Notes: generated by a model from the sequence alone, not told the origin. 64,000 nucleotides of DNA from CAVYXK01 sp963772445 (GCA_963772445.1 CAVYXK010000001.1:558001-622000), one strand, 5' to 3'. Positions 45,130 through 53,877 are shown, counted from the first letter of the stretch. Program-made: numbers and translations.

Positions 45130-45522
45130 GGGCGCACTTCTCCTGCAAAGCCCGCTGGCAAATGATGCGGGCGGTTGCAGTGTCCCGCGATGCGCCCATC
45201 GCGAGGGGGCGGCTACCGGCGGCGTGCGCCTCGCCCCTTGTTTAATGCTTGCGGCACGGTTGTTTCAATGCCTTGTGTTCATGGGGTCAGTGGTCGCTTG
45301 TTTGCGACCTTGGCTCTTGGTGCGCTTCGTGCGTGTTGCACCCCACCACTAGATCTGGCGATCAGAGCCAACCGACACCACAATATACTGCCATTCTGGA
45401 ACCGTCAACCGGCGACGGCGTCCGCCGAGGAACACCCGCAAGGGAAGCATCATGTTGATATAAGCATGAAGCGAGGTGGTCGAGCGCGGCGGGCAACTCC
45501 GATCCGCCTTGTAGGCTGACTT
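45130..45522. other. Gap with right att-like sequence
   Basis: About 390 bases. CTTGTAGGCTGACTTGTGTGC at 45508-45528 resembles 36028-36047. The rest has no convincing frame or repeat. Confidence 0.4.
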
Positions 45523-46119
45523 GTGTGCCGATCCGGACGACCGGAAAATAACCCAACGATCTCAGCCTATTGCGCCACCTTGTCGGGAGAGCAAATCGCC
45601 GCCGAGGACCGCCGCCGCCCGATCGGCGCCGTCCTCGTCGATATTTGCCTCGATCTCGGCATCGCACCTGGGCAGATGAATTGTGCGACGTGGGACGAAC
45701 TGCACTGCGCTGTCATCGAGTACGGCGGCAGTCTCGCCACTCTCATGTTCAGCCGCTTCAGCCGCAAGCTAAGCCAGCTCTCCGGCGATCCCGCCGCCAG
45801 AGCCGACTTCGGTCCCATTCCCCTAACCGGCCCGCCCATCTTTCCCCCCTGGCCCGTAGCGCCTGCCGCCTCCCCTTGCGGGAGGATCGAGCCGCGAAAC
45901 GAATCGATGGGGGAGGGGGCCGCGCCAGCTGCGGCACCACGGACCCACACAGCACCACGGGACCGGCCCTCGCCAGCCCCGCCGTCCTGCTTCGGCACTG
46001 CTCCAGCTAGTGGCGCGCGCCCCTACGGGACGGCGGCCCCAGCCATGAGCTCCGGCCTGAGTGGGTGCCACCCGAGCGGTGGATCAAGGATGACTGGTGT
46101 CAGTTGGCTCTACAGGTGA
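45523..46119 (+). CDS. Conserved-looking hypothetical, C-terminus doubtful
   Basis: The first half (ISAYCATLSGEQIAAEDRRR PIGAVLVDICLDLGIAPGQM, then TWDELHCAVIEYGGSLATLM) looks like a real protein; the second half is Pro/Ala-rich and probably read-through of a lost stop. The start is a GTG at 45523, inside the att-like repeat, so the true N-terminus may be elsewhere if the element integrated into this gene. Family function unknown. Confidence 0.45.
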   Translation: MCRSGRPENNPTISAYCATLSGEQIAAEDRRRPIGAVLVDICLDLGIAPGQMNCATWDELHCAVIEYGGSLATLMFSRFSRKLSQLSGDPAARADFGPIPLTGPPIFPPWPVAPAASPCGRIEPRNESMGEGAAPAAAPRTHTAPRDRPSPAPPSCFGTAPASGARPYGTAAPAMSSGLSGCHPSGGSRMTGVSWLYR

Positions 46120-46289
46120 TACGCCACAGTCTGAGCGACACGGGGTACTGGCCCGATCAAACCCGGAAGCATCCCGGCGTGATTGGGTACAAACTGCTGC
46201 ACGGCGTCCCCCTCTGGTTTCTCTCGAAGTTATCTCACCACATGATCCGATATCCGGCATACAGCGAAATGAGACGGCGGCAGAGCTAA
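46065..46289 (+). CDS. Possible gene cut by ISAzo13
   Basis: Frame ERWIKDDWCQLALQVIRHSL then PGVIGYKLLHGVPLWFLSKL and a stop in the TAA target of the IS. Composition is protein-like but no family is recognised and it overlaps the previous frame. Confidence 0.25.
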   Translation: MPPERWIKDDWCQLALQVIRHSLSDTGYWPDQTRKHPGVIGYKLLHGVPLWFLSKLSHHMIRYPAYSEMRRRQS

Positions 46290-47599
46290 GGGCCCGTCAG
46301 ACAATAGGCGAATCGGGTAACGGTTGGGGATTCTCCGCGTCGACTATCCACCATATGTTGTGTGGATGGTCAATTCGGACAGCATAAGCGAACGTTTCGC
46401 GGCGTTGTCGCCGTATCTGGATGAACGGGGACGACGGCTATTTGCGGCAACCGAGGCGAGTAGTGCCGGGTATGGCGGGGTCGCTGCGGTGTCGCGCATC
46501 ACCGGCATCGCGCCGAGCACGATCGGACGCGGCCAGCGCGATTTGACCGAGGACGTTAAGCTCGATCCCGGTCGGGTTCGACGGCCCGGCGGCGGTCGCA
46601 AGCCGCGGGTGGTGACCGACCCGGGGCTCTTGCCGGCGCTACTGGCGTTGGTCGAGCCGACCGAGCGAGGCGATCCGATGTCGGCGCTACGCTGGACCTG
46701 CAAGAGCCTGCGGCGCTTGGCGGCGGACCTGCGGGCTCAGGGCCATGTGGTCAGCCATACGGTGGTTGGCGAGTTGCTGGCACAGCAGAATTTCAGCCTG
46801 CAAGCCAACAGCAAGACCAGAGAAGGCGGCGACCATCCGGACCGGGACGCGCAGTTCCAGCAAATCGGTCAGAGCGTGAGCGAAGCGTTGGCAGCCCATC
46901 AGCCGGTGATCTCGGTGGACACCAAGAAGAAGGAATTGGTTGGCGACTTCAAGAACGCCGGGCGGGAATGGCGGCCGAAGGGAACCCCCGAAGAGGTTCG
47001 CGTGCATGACTTCGTGATCAAGGAACTGGGGCGTGCGGTACCGTATGGCGTCTATGACCTCGCCGCCAATGCCGGCTGGGTCTGTGTCGGGGTGGACAAT
47101 GACACGGCCGAGTTCGCGGTGCAGACGATCCGCCGCTGGTGGTACGAGGTCGGGCGGGTGCGCTATCCTGACGCCAAGCACCTGACGATCACCGCGGATG
47201 GGGGCGGCAGCAACGGCTCGCGTGTGCGTCTATGGAAACGCGAACTTCACCGTCTCGCCACCGAGATTGGCATCGACATCAAGGTTCACCACCTGTCGCC
47301 CGGCACCAGCAAGTGGAACAAGATCGAACACCGCCTGTTCGCCTTCATCAGCCAGAACTGGCGTGCCACACCGCTGGTCAGCTATCGCGTCATCGTCAAT
47401 CTGATCAGCGCCACCACAACCGATAAAGGCCTCATCGTCCGTTGCGAACTCGACGAACGAACCTATCCGAAGGCGATCGCCGTGTCCGACCAGCAGATGG
47501 ATGCGATCAACATGACGCGCGCCGAGTTCCACGGCGAATGGAATTACACCATTCACCCGGGCAATCGCTCAGATCGCGCAGTTGATTCCTGACGGGCCC
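46290..47599 (+). mobile_element. ISAzo13-family element
   Basis: Terminal repeats GGGCCCGTCAG (46290) and CTGACGGGCCC (to 47599) with TAA on both sides (46287-46289, 47600-47602). Contains one complete transposase. Confidence 0.88.
46366..47592 (+). CDS. ISAzo13 family transposase
   Basis: 408 residues from MVNSDSISERFAALSPYLDE. N-terminal helix-turn-helix (VAAVSRITGIAPSTIGRGQR), RPGGGRKPRV linker, then the catalytic domain: PVISVDTKKKELVGDFKNAG (first Asp), LTITADGGGSNGSRVRLWKR (second Asp) and LSPGTSKWNKIEHRLFAFIS (Glu). Intact. Start alternative 46324. Confidence 0.9.
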   Translation: MVNSDSISERFAALSPYLDERGRRLFAATEASSAGYGGVAAVSRITGIAPSTIGRGQRDLTEDVKLDPGRVRRPGGGRKPRVVTDPGLLPALLALVEPTERGDPMSALRWTCKSLRRLAADLRAQGHVVSHTVVGELLAQQNFSLQANSKTREGGDHPDRDAQFQQIGQSVSEALAAHQPVISVDTKKKELVGDFKNAGREWRPKGTPEEVRVHDFVIKELGRAVPYGVYDLAANAGWVCVGVDNDTAEFAVQTIRRWWYEVGRVRYPDAKHLTITADGGGSNGSRVRLWKRELHRLATEIGIDIKVHHLSPGTSKWNKIEHRLFAFISQNWRATPLVSYRVIVNLISATTTDKGLIVRCELDERTYPKAIAVSDQQMDAINMTRAEFHGEWNYTIHPGNRSDRAVDS

Positions 47600-47679
47600 T
47601 AAGCCCCCTCGCGGAGAAGTGGACAGCGGTCGCGGCCGGCGGCCGTTTCCGCTTCCGACTGCAGGCCGTCCGGTGTGGC

Positions 47680-48468
47680 TCACACAGGCACCATCTTCCG
47701 AAGATTCGCCGCGCGGGCGGTGGCGCCGGCCATCAGGATGGCAGCGTCGCCGCCGCCCAGGACGAAGCGAGCGCCCATCTCGATATATCGTTGCATGATA
47801 TTCTCAGTATAAATCCCGGCCATGCCCGGGTGTTTCTTGTGCCGCCGGCAGGCTTCGATCATGCGGCGATACGCGTCGGCGAGGCGATCGTGAGTAAACT
47901 CGCCGGGAATGCCCATTTCGGCGCACAGGTCGTTCGAGCCGATCAGCAGCACGTCGATTCCTGGCACCGCGGCGATCGCCTCGACATTCTCGATCGCGGT
48001 CGGCGTCTCCAGCATCACGATGGTCAGGTTGGCAGCATTCATCGCTGCCGCGGCGTCGCCCACCTTCAGCGAGCGCAGCGCGTAGTGCGGCCCGATGCCA
48101 CCGATCGAGCGGTGGCCGACCGGCGGATATTTCAGCTTCTGCACCACCTCGCGGGCCTCGTTCGCCGTGTCCACGTGCGGGATGACGATGCCGAGCGCGC
48201 CGTTATCCAGGATGCGCGTGGCCAGCGAATACTCGCCGTTCGGCACGCGCACGATCGGTGCGATGCCGCATTCCAGCGCTGCCACCGCGATCTGCGCCGC
48301 CGCTTCCAGCGACAGAGTACCGTGCTCGCAATCGAGCCACAGCCAGTCGAAACCGGCGGCCTTGGCGGCGGGCGCGACCTCCACCGTGCGCAGCATGCGC
48401 ACCGAGAATCCAAGCGCGAGTCCGCCGGTCTCCAGCTTCTCGCGGGCGGGATTGCGAAGTACCGTCAT
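47680..48468 (-). CDS. HpcH/HpaI aldolase family protein
   Basis: 262 residues. AAGFDWLWLDCEHGTLSLEA, IAPIVRVPNGEYSLATRILD, GALGIVIPHVDTANEAREVV, TIVMLETPTAIENVEAIAAV and DVLLIGSNDLCAEMGIPGEF are the family's metal and pyruvate-enolate binding motifs (Glu and Asp that bind Mg/Mn). It catalyses retro-aldol cleavage of 4-hydroxy-2-oxo acids or a related reaction. AGGAGGAGA precedes the ATG. Divergent from the enolase-superfamily gene, with 86 bases between, suggesting a shared catabolic pathway. Confidence 0.9.
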   Translation of the reverse strand: MTVLRNPAREKLETGGLALGFSVRMLRTVEVAPAAKAAGFDWLWLDCEHGTLSLEAAAQIAVAALECGIAPIVRVPNGEYSLATRILDNGALGIVIPHVDTANEAREVVQKLKYPPVGHRSIGGIGPHYALRSLKVGDAAAAMNAANLTIVMLETPTAIENVEAIAAVPGIDVLLIGSNDLCAEMGIPGEFTHDRLADAYRRMIEACRRHKKHPGMAGIYTENIMQRYIEMGARFVLGGGDAAILMAGATARAANLRKMVPV

Positions 48469-48554
48469 GCTGCGTCTCCTCCTGTGCCGGCTTTGTCCGC
48501 CACCAGTCTGCGCGGCGCCTTGACCGGGTTCAACCCCCGCCCTATCGGGACCGC

Positions 48555-49748
48555 ATGCGCATCACCGATCTGAAATGCGCGGTCATCGGGCAGAACCCGG
48601 TCGTCCGCATCGTCACTGACGAGGGCATCAGCGGCTATGGTGAGGTGGAATCCTTCAAGCCGTATCTGAAGCCACACACACTGGGTTTCCGCGACCCGCT
48701 GATTGGGCAGGATCCGACGAACGTGGAACGGGTGATGCTCCGCATCCGCCAGCGTGGCGCATTCAAGCCATGGGGCAGCGCGGTCAGCGCGATCGAGATG
48801 GCATTGTGGGATATCGCCGGGAAGGCAGCCGGGGTGCCGGTGTACAAGCTGCTCGGCGGCAAGGTCCGCGACCGCGTGCGAGTCTATAACGGCGCCATCC
48901 GCTTTCCGATGAGTGGCCAGTCGCCGGATGATTACGCCGAGGCGATGCGCAAGATGAAGGCGCGGCCCGAAGGCTTCACCATCATCAAGCAGGGGATCGG
49001 CTTTCACTCGGCGATGAAGCGCGAGCCGGGCTTCTTCTATGGCGAAGCGCACGAGAACCCGTGGCATGGCTGGACCGATCGCGGGCTGCTGACCGAGAAA
49101 GGGTTGAACCATGTCATCGCCTGCGTCGAGGCGATGAAGGACGTGACCGGCGATGCCATCGGCTTGGCGCTGGACTGCGGCCCCGGATGGACGCTGCCAG
49201 ACGCGATCAGATTGGCGCGCGCACTGGAGCCGCTGAATGTCCTGTGGCTCGAGGACCTGCTGACCGGCGACTACACGCCCTTCGTCAATGCCGACGTCTA
49301 TCAGGAACTGACCCGCAGTACATCCACGCCGATCCACACCGGCGAGCAGATCTACCTGCGGCAGAACTTCAAGGCGCTGATCGAGGGCAAGGCGGTGAAC
49401 GTCGTCGGTCCCGATCCGTGTGATGTCGGCGGTATCGCCGAGCTGAAATGGATCGCGGAATACGCCGATTTGCACGGCATCCTGATGGCGCCGCACGGTA
49501 CCGGCGATGGGCTGCTGGGGCTCGCGGCGCTTGTGCAGGTCTGCGCGGCGCTGCCACAGAACTACATTGCGTTCGAATATCCGGTCGGCCGGCCGGAGTG
49601 GTGGTACGACATCGTCACCGGCCTGCCAAACCCGATCGTCAAGGACGGCATGATCGAGGTCTGGGACCGGCCGGGGATGGGGGTGGAGATCGACGCGGAC
49701 AAGGCCGCGGCTTACCTGACTGAGGAGGACAAGGGTTTCTTTGATTGA
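48555..49748 (+). CDS. Enolase-superfamily sugar-acid dehydratase-like protein
   Basis: 397 residues, mandelate racemase/muconate lactonizing fold. SAVSAIEMALWDIAGKAAGV is the signature, with KLLGGKVRDRVRVYN; metal ligands lie in LALDCGPGWTLPDA (Asp), VLWLEDLLTGDYTPF (Glu) and TPIHTGEQIYLRQNF (Glu), and the late His is in LMAPHGTGDGLLGL. Galactonate or related acid-sugar dehydratases look like this; the substrate is uncertain. The pairing with an HpcH aldolase suggests dehydration of a sugar acid followed by aldol cleavage. Confidence 0.85.
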   Translation: MRITDLKCAVIGQNPVVRIVTDEGISGYGEVESFKPYLKPHTLGFRDPLIGQDPTNVERVMLRIRQRGAFKPWGSAVSAIEMALWDIAGKAAGVPVYKLLGGKVRDRVRVYNGAIRFPMSGQSPDDYAEAMRKMKARPEGFTIIKQGIGFHSAMKREPGFFYGEAHENPWHGWTDRGLLTEKGLNHVIACVEAMKDVTGDAIGLALDCGPGWTLPDAIRLARALEPLNVLWLEDLLTGDYTPFVNADVYQELTRSTSTPIHTGEQIYLRQNFKALIEGKAVNVVGPDPCDVGGIAELKWIAEYADLHGILMAPHGTGDGLLGLAALVQVCAALPQNYIAFEYPVGRPEWWYDIVTGLPNPIVKDGMIEVWDRPGMGVEIDADKAAAYLTEEDKGFFD

Positions 49749-49790
49749 GGCCGGTGGTTCCGTGTGAGCCTTTCCCCAACCGATTAGGCG

Positions 49791-50810
49791 TTAACCCTGT
49801 GCGGAACGTCTTGCGTCATTCGCCGTCGTAGCGCGCACTTCTTCCTCGATCGCGCTAAGTAGCCGAGCGGGGAAGTGCCTCGGGACGCGCTCGCAGATCA
49901 TCACAATGCGCGTCCACCTCTCTGCCGAGGGCCATCGAGGCAGCCACTCCGGAGGCGAGACGACATGCTGCACCGCATGGACGATTGCCGGCGCGCCGGG
50001 CCGCTCATCCACTTCGACGAACCCCTTCAGCCTGAGCAGTCGACCTCCGCAGTGCTCGGCCAGCGCGCCCAGCCACATCGCCAGCGCCAGCGCCGAGATC
50101 GGGCGCTCGCGCTCCAGCGTGATCGTTTCGATGCCGCCGCCATGGCGGCCAGCGGAGAACGGATTGGCAGTGGGACTTGGCGGGCTCGCCAGCCGCGCCG
50201 CGCGCGCCCACGGATCGCTGCCGGAAAAGAGCGTCCGCGGGTCTATCTCGCCCTTCACCGCTTCGAGCACAGCAGCTTCCGGATTCAACGCCGCGAGCTG
50301 TGCCAGCAGCGTCTCGGGCCTTCCGGCAATGTCGGTCTTGCTCAGCAAGAGCCGGTCCGCCAACGCCGCTTGGCGTCGTGCCTCCGCATGCCGCTCCAGC
50401 GTTGCCGCGCCGTGCTGTGCGTCCACCAGCGTCAGCACGGTGTCGATCGCGTGCCCTTCCGCCGCATCGCGGTCGGCCATCAGCGCCTGCAGAATTGGCG
50501 CGGGATCCGCGAGGCCCGATGTCTCGATCAGCACGCGATCGTAGCATGGGATCTCGCCGGTACGCTGACGCCGATCGAGGTCAAGAAGCGTTGCCACAAG
50601 ATCGCTGCGCAGTCGGCAGCAGAGGCAGCCGGTGGTCAACGCCACGAGCGTCTCGTCGCTGCTGGCGATCAGCTCGTGGTCGAGTCCGATCTCGCCCCAT
50701 TCGTTGACGATGACCGCGGTGCGTGCGAACGCTGGCTCGTGGAGCAGCCGCCGGATCAGTGTCGTCTTGCCGCTGCCAAGGAACCCGGTGACGATGGAGA
50801 CCGGGATCAT
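49791..50810 (-). CDS. CobW/COG0523 family GTPase (metal chaperone type)
   Basis: 339 residues from MIPVSIVTGFLGSGKTTLIR (Walker A GFLGSGKT). ALTTGCLCCRL holds the CxCC metal-binding motif, DRVLIETSGLADPAPI the switch region, and LLSKTDIAG the guanine specificity (xKxD). A CobW C-terminal domain follows (RLLRLKGFVEVDERPGAPAI). These GTPases deliver zinc or other metals to target enzymes. The ATG at 50810 was preferred over a TTG at 50828. It diverges from the PPOX-like gene across 17 bases. Confidence 0.9.
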   Translation of the reverse strand: MIPVSIVTGFLGSGKTTLIRRLLHEPAFARTAVIVNEWGEIGLDHELIASSDETLVALTTGCLCCRLRSDLVATLLDLDRRQRTGEIPCYDRVLIETSGLADPAPILQALMADRDAAEGHAIDTVLTLVDAQHGAATLERHAEARRQAALADRLLLSKTDIAGRPETLLAQLAALNPEAAVLEAVKGEIDPRTLFSGSDPWARAARLASPPSPTANPFSAGRHGGGIETITLERERPISALALAMWLGALAEHCGGRLLRLKGFVEVDERPGAPAIVHAVQHVVSPPEWLPRWPSAERWTRIVMICERVPRHFPARLLSAIEEEVRATTANDARRSAQG

Positions 50811-50827
50811 GCCACCGGGAGAATGCA

Positions 50828-51457
50828 ATGGACGGCTTCGAGCCCGACCACCTGATCACCGACGAAGCAACGCTGGAGGCGCTCTACGGCACGCCATCGG
50901 AGCCGGCGGTGATGAAGGAGCTTGACCATATCCATAAGCACTATCGCGCCTTCATCGACGCGGCGCCATTCCTGGCCATGGCCACCGCCGGACCCGGCGG
51001 GCTCGACGTGACCCCGCGCGGCGACCCACCCGGCTTCGTCGAGGTTGTGGACGAGAAGACGCTGCTGATCCCGGACCGGCGAGGCAACAACCGCGTCGAT
51101 AGTTTGCGCAACCTGATCCACGACCCGCGCATTGCGCTGCTGTTCCTGATCCCTGGTGTCGGCGAGACGCTGCGGGTGAACGGGCGGGCGTCGATCTCGG
51201 TCGCGCCGGAGCTGTTGGCGCGCTTCCCGGCGCAGGGCAGGCTGCCGCGCTCGGTGATCGTGGTGCGGGTGGAGAGCGTCTATTTCCAGTGCCCGAAAGC
51301 GCTGGTGCGGTCCGACCTGTGGAACCCGGAGAAGCATCTCCCACGCTCGGCGCTGCCGAGCTCAGGCACGATCCTGGCGGACATCACGCGTGGAAGGGTG
51401 GGCGGGGCGGAGTACGACAAAGCGTATCCGCAGCGGCTAAAGGAGACGATTTATTAG
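50828..51457 (+). CDS. Pyridoxamine 5'-phosphate oxidase-like FMN-binding protein
   Basis: 209 residues, split-barrel fold: IDAAPFLAMATAGPGGLDVT PRGD, LLIPDRRGNNRVDSLRNLIH, IALLFLIPGVGETLRVNGRA and VESVYFQCPKALVRSDLWNP. This pattern is the MSMEG_1061-like PPOX subfamily; substrate unknown. GGGAGA precedes the ATG. Shares a very short divergent promoter region with the CobW gene. Confidence 0.85.
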   Translation: MDGFEPDHLITDEATLEALYGTPSEPAVMKELDHIHKHYRAFIDAAPFLAMATAGPGGLDVTPRGDPPGFVEVVDEKTLLIPDRRGNNRVDSLRNLIHDPRIALLFLIPGVGETLRVNGRASISVAPELLARFPAQGRLPRSVIVVRVESVYFQCPKALVRSDLWNPEKHLPRSALPSSGTILADITRGRVGGAEYDKAYPQRLKETIY

Positions 51458-51578
51458 CTAGGGCTGATATCCTACGTCGTTGCGTAACAGTTGGTGTCAC
51501 ACGCCTTGGTTGCTTCCTGCCCGATTCCTCCTTGCACATGCGCAAGCTCATGTGTATCTTTGCCTCCTAAGCTAAGTG

Positions 51579-51830
51579 ATGCAGCACATGACCGTCGCAG
51601 TCCTTCCCGCCGAGATCATTCGCGACACCCGCCTAACCGCGCTGGTCAGCGCGCCCGAGGCCGAGCGGATCGCCCGGCAGGCGGCCGCCGCCGGGCTTTC
51701 GGTCAGCGCCTATCTGCGCGACCGCGCCCTCGGCCTGTCCGTCCAGCCCGACGAAGCGGCGGCTTTGCACCAAGTCGACGCGATCATCGATCGGATGGAG
51801 GCCGATCTGGACCGCGCAATTGCGAACTGA
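51579..51830 (+). CDS. Small MobC/ribbon-helix-helix-like protein
   Basis: 83 residues: VLPAEIIRDTRLTALVSAPE then AERIARQAAAAGLSVSAYLR DRALG. The A-G-L-S-V-S-A-Y-L-R-x-R-A-L-G segment is the pattern of plasmid mobilisation/RHH accessory proteins. The next small gene overlaps in direction 31 bases downstream. Function uncertain. Confidence 0.55.
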   Translation: MQHMTVAVLPAEIIRDTRLTALVSAPEAERIARQAAAAGLSVSAYLRDRALGLSVQPDEAAALHQVDAIIDRMEADLDRAIAN

Positions 51831-51861
51831 CCGCGACCATGGCCCGGATGGACAAGGGGGC

Positions 51862-52053
51862 GTGACGGACTGGTTCGATCGACTGACGCGCCTGGCCGCG
51901 CTCGGCGAGCGGGTCAGCACGTTGACCGATGGGGTCAGGGCGCTGGCGAAGCGGCTGGAGGATCACCAGGCGCGGCTGGTCCGGTTGGAGACGATCGTCG
52001 AGATTGCGCGGCCGGATGGAGTTGTCCTGCGGGTTGCATCGCAGCCGGAATAG
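51862..52053 (+). CDS. Small coiled-coil protein
   Basis: 63 residues from a GTG (VTDWFDRLTRLAALGERVST) with a heptad-like helix (LTDGVRALAKRLEDHQARLV RLETIVE). ACAAGGGGG lies at ribosome-binding distance. Probably forms an operon with the preceding small gene. Confidence 0.5.
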   Translation: MTDWFDRLTRLAALGERVSTLTDGVRALAKRLEDHQARLVRLETIVEIARPDGVVLRVASQPE

Positions 52054-52123
52054 AATTCAACTCACTCCCGGCGTAATAACGCGGCTACCGCAATGCATTG
52101 ATGCCAGGAGGGATGTCACGCAC

Positions 52124-52255
52124 AACCTCGGCATAGACGTTGGGACCGCCTCCATCGGTCGGTCGGTCGTCGAACTCGGCGACCAGCAAGCGAGAATCGT
52201 GATCGCCGGTGTGCGCATGTTCGATGCACTTGAAACCGATAAGGAGGGAGCCCTC
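52124..52255 (+). pseudogene. Cas9 N-terminal remnant (RuvC-I motif)
   Basis: The frame reads NLGIDVGTASIGRSVVELGD then QQARIVIAGVRMFDALETDK EGA. This matches the Cas9 start (L-G-I-D-x-G-x-x-S-I-G-W-A-V followed by I-x-x-A-G-V-R-x-F-D-x-x-E-T-D-K), with the catalytic Asp present and the usual Trp changed to Arg. After EGAL the match ends; a neighbouring frame (ETRRRYRHIRSTL near 52348-52385) may be a trace of the Arg-rich bridge helix. An ATG with AGGAGG lies 11 bases upstream but out of frame by one base. No other cas gene or CRISPR is in the window. Confidence 0.7.
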
Positions 52256-52470
52256 CACATGTCGCGCCTCCGCCCGCCCGAACTTCATCCCCGTACCCGC
52301 TTCGATGCCATCTCCCCGGAAGACGAGGACCGCGGCGTGGTCGCGCGCTCCGGAGACGCGCCGAAGGTACCGCCACATACGCTCCACTCTCGGTCAGCCC
52401 GCGCCCGTGCCTCAGAGACCACCGCCTCCGTTGTGGTAAGCCTTTCCTTCTTCCCCGGAAGCGCACCTTA
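52256..52470. other. Degraded sequence after the Cas9 remnant
   Basis: About 215 bases up to the acyl-CoA dehydrogenase. Apart from the possible Arg-rich trace no gene or CRISPR-like repeat is seen. Confidence 0.35.
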
Positions 52471-53877
52471 GTGGACTTCGCCCTGACCACCGCACAGACC
52501 GAAATTCGCGCCCAGGTTCTTCGCCTCGCTGCTCGTTTCGACGATGCCTACTGGCTGGAACGCGAGCGCACGGCGAGCTTCCCCGACGCCTTCTATGCCG
52601 CAATGGCGGAGGCCGGTTGGCTCGGCATCGCAATGCCGGAGGAGTACGGCGGCGCCGGCCTCGGCATCACCGAGGCCGCCTTGATGATGCAGGCGGTGGC
52701 CGAATTTGGCGCCGCTATGTCCGGGGCCTCGGCGATCCATATCAATATCTTCGGGCTCAATCCGGTGGTGGTGTTTGGCACGGACGAGCAGAAGGCCCGC
52801 ATGCTGCCGCCGTTGATCGCCGGGCAGGACAAGGCGTGCTTCGCGGTGACCGAGCCGAACGCGGGGCTCAATACCGCTGAGATCAGCACGCGGGCCGAGC
52901 GTCGCGGTGATCTTTACATCGTCAACGGTACCAAGATCTGGACCTCCACTGCCCAGGTCGCGAGCAGGATGCTGCTGCTCGCCCGTACTACGCCGCTCGA
53001 TCAGGTGAAGCGGCGCACGCAGGGGTTGACGCTGTTCTACACGGTGCTGGACCGCGCGCATGCGGAGATCAGGCTGATCCGCAAGATGGGCCGCCATGCT
53101 GTGGATTCGAACATGGTGTTCCTTCAGGATTATCCGATCCCGGTCGAAGACCGCATCGGCGAGGAGGGGGAGGGCTTCCGCGCCCTGCTGCATGGGCTGA
53201 ACCCGGAGCGCATCCTGATTGCCGCGGAAGCGATCGGCATCGGCCGCGCCGCTCTTGCCCGGGCCGCTCGTTATGCGCGCGAACGCGTGGTGTTCGGGCG
53301 CCCGATCGGACAGAACCAGGCAATCCAGCATCCGCTTGCCCGCAATTGGGCGGAACTGGAAGCTGCCGACTTGATGATGCTGAAGGCAGCCTGGGCGTAT
53401 GATAGCGGCCGGGACTGCGGGGCCGACGCCAACGCCGCGAAGTACCTGGCCGCGGAGGCCGGGTTCCGAGCCGCCGAGCAGGCCGTCATGACGCATGGCG
53501 GCATGGGCTATGCCGAGGAATTCCACGTCGAGCGCTATTTCCGCGAGAGCCTGATCCCGCGCATCGCTCCGGTCAGCCCGGAGCTTGTCCTGAGTTATCT
53601 CGCCGAGCGCGTCCTCGATCTCCCACGGTCGGTACTGAAGGTGTGGGGAGCCACGCCCCTCTTAACCAAGCAAGGTGCTTGCTCCGATGAAGTCATACCG
53701 CAGAGGCGCAGAGGAAGTGTCGCCGGTAACCAATTCCTGTGCGGGCTCTGCGCCTCTGCGGTGAATTTTCCTTACGGTGCCGCGAAGCGATACCACGCAA
53801 GGCGCTCGGAAGTCGCGCGCAATCAGTCGGCCAGGAACGCTGAGACCTCGCGCAGGAACAACTCCAGCCGATCGTGA
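52471..53877 (+). CDS. Acyl-CoA dehydrogenase, C-terminus probably altered
   Basis: Starts with GTG (MDFALTTAQTEIRAQVLRLA). ACAD features: YGGAGLGITEAALMMQAVAE, CFAVTEPNAGLNTAEISTRA (FAD/substrate loop), GLNPERILIAAEAIGIGRAA, VVFGRPIGQNQAIQHPLARN and QAVMTHGGMGYAEEFHVERY. It oxidises an acyl-CoA to the enoyl-CoA with FAD. The expected end is near ...AERVLDLPRS at 53631; here the frame runs on for 80 unrelated residues through an inverted repeat into the antisense hydrolase gene, so the original stop was probably lost. No clear ribosome binding site in front of the GTG. Confidence 0.85.
   Translation: MDFALTTAQTEIRAQVLRLAARFDDAYWLERERTASFPDAFYAAMAEAGWLGIAMPEEYGGAGLGITEAALMMQAVAEFGAAMSGASAIHINIFGLNPVVVFGTDEQKARMLPPLIAGQDKACFAVTEPNAGLNTAEISTRAERRGDLYIVNGTKIWTSTAQVASRMLLLARTTPLDQVKRRTQGLTLFYTVLDRAHAEIRLIRKMGRHAVDSNMVFLQDYPIPVEDRIGEEGEGFRALLHGLNPERILIAAEAIGIGRAALARAARYARERVVFGRPIGQNQAIQHPLARNWAELEAADLMMLKAAWAYDSGRDCGADANAAKYLAAEAGFRAAEQAVMTHGGMGYAEEFHVERYFRESLIPRIAPVSPELVLSYLAERVLDLPRSVLKVWGATPLLTKQGACSDEVIPQRRRGSVAGNQFLCGLCASAVNFPYGAAKRYHARRSEVARNQSARNAETSRRNNSSRS
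53697..53762. repeat. Intergenic hairpin repeat
   Basis: ACCGCAGAGGCGCAGAG (53697-53713) and its exact complement (53746-53762), 32 bases apart. Repeats with CTCTGCGCCTCTGCGGT are common dispersed intergenic sequences. It lies in the read-through tail of the acyl-CoA dehydrogenase. Confidence 0.8.

Noticed and set aside
47791..48573. 260-codon plus-strand frame opposite the HpcH aldolase
   Set aside because: Shadow of a strongly supported gene on the other strand.
52056..52470. CRISPR array next to the Cas9 remnant
   Set aside because: No repeated 30-40 base unit is seen.
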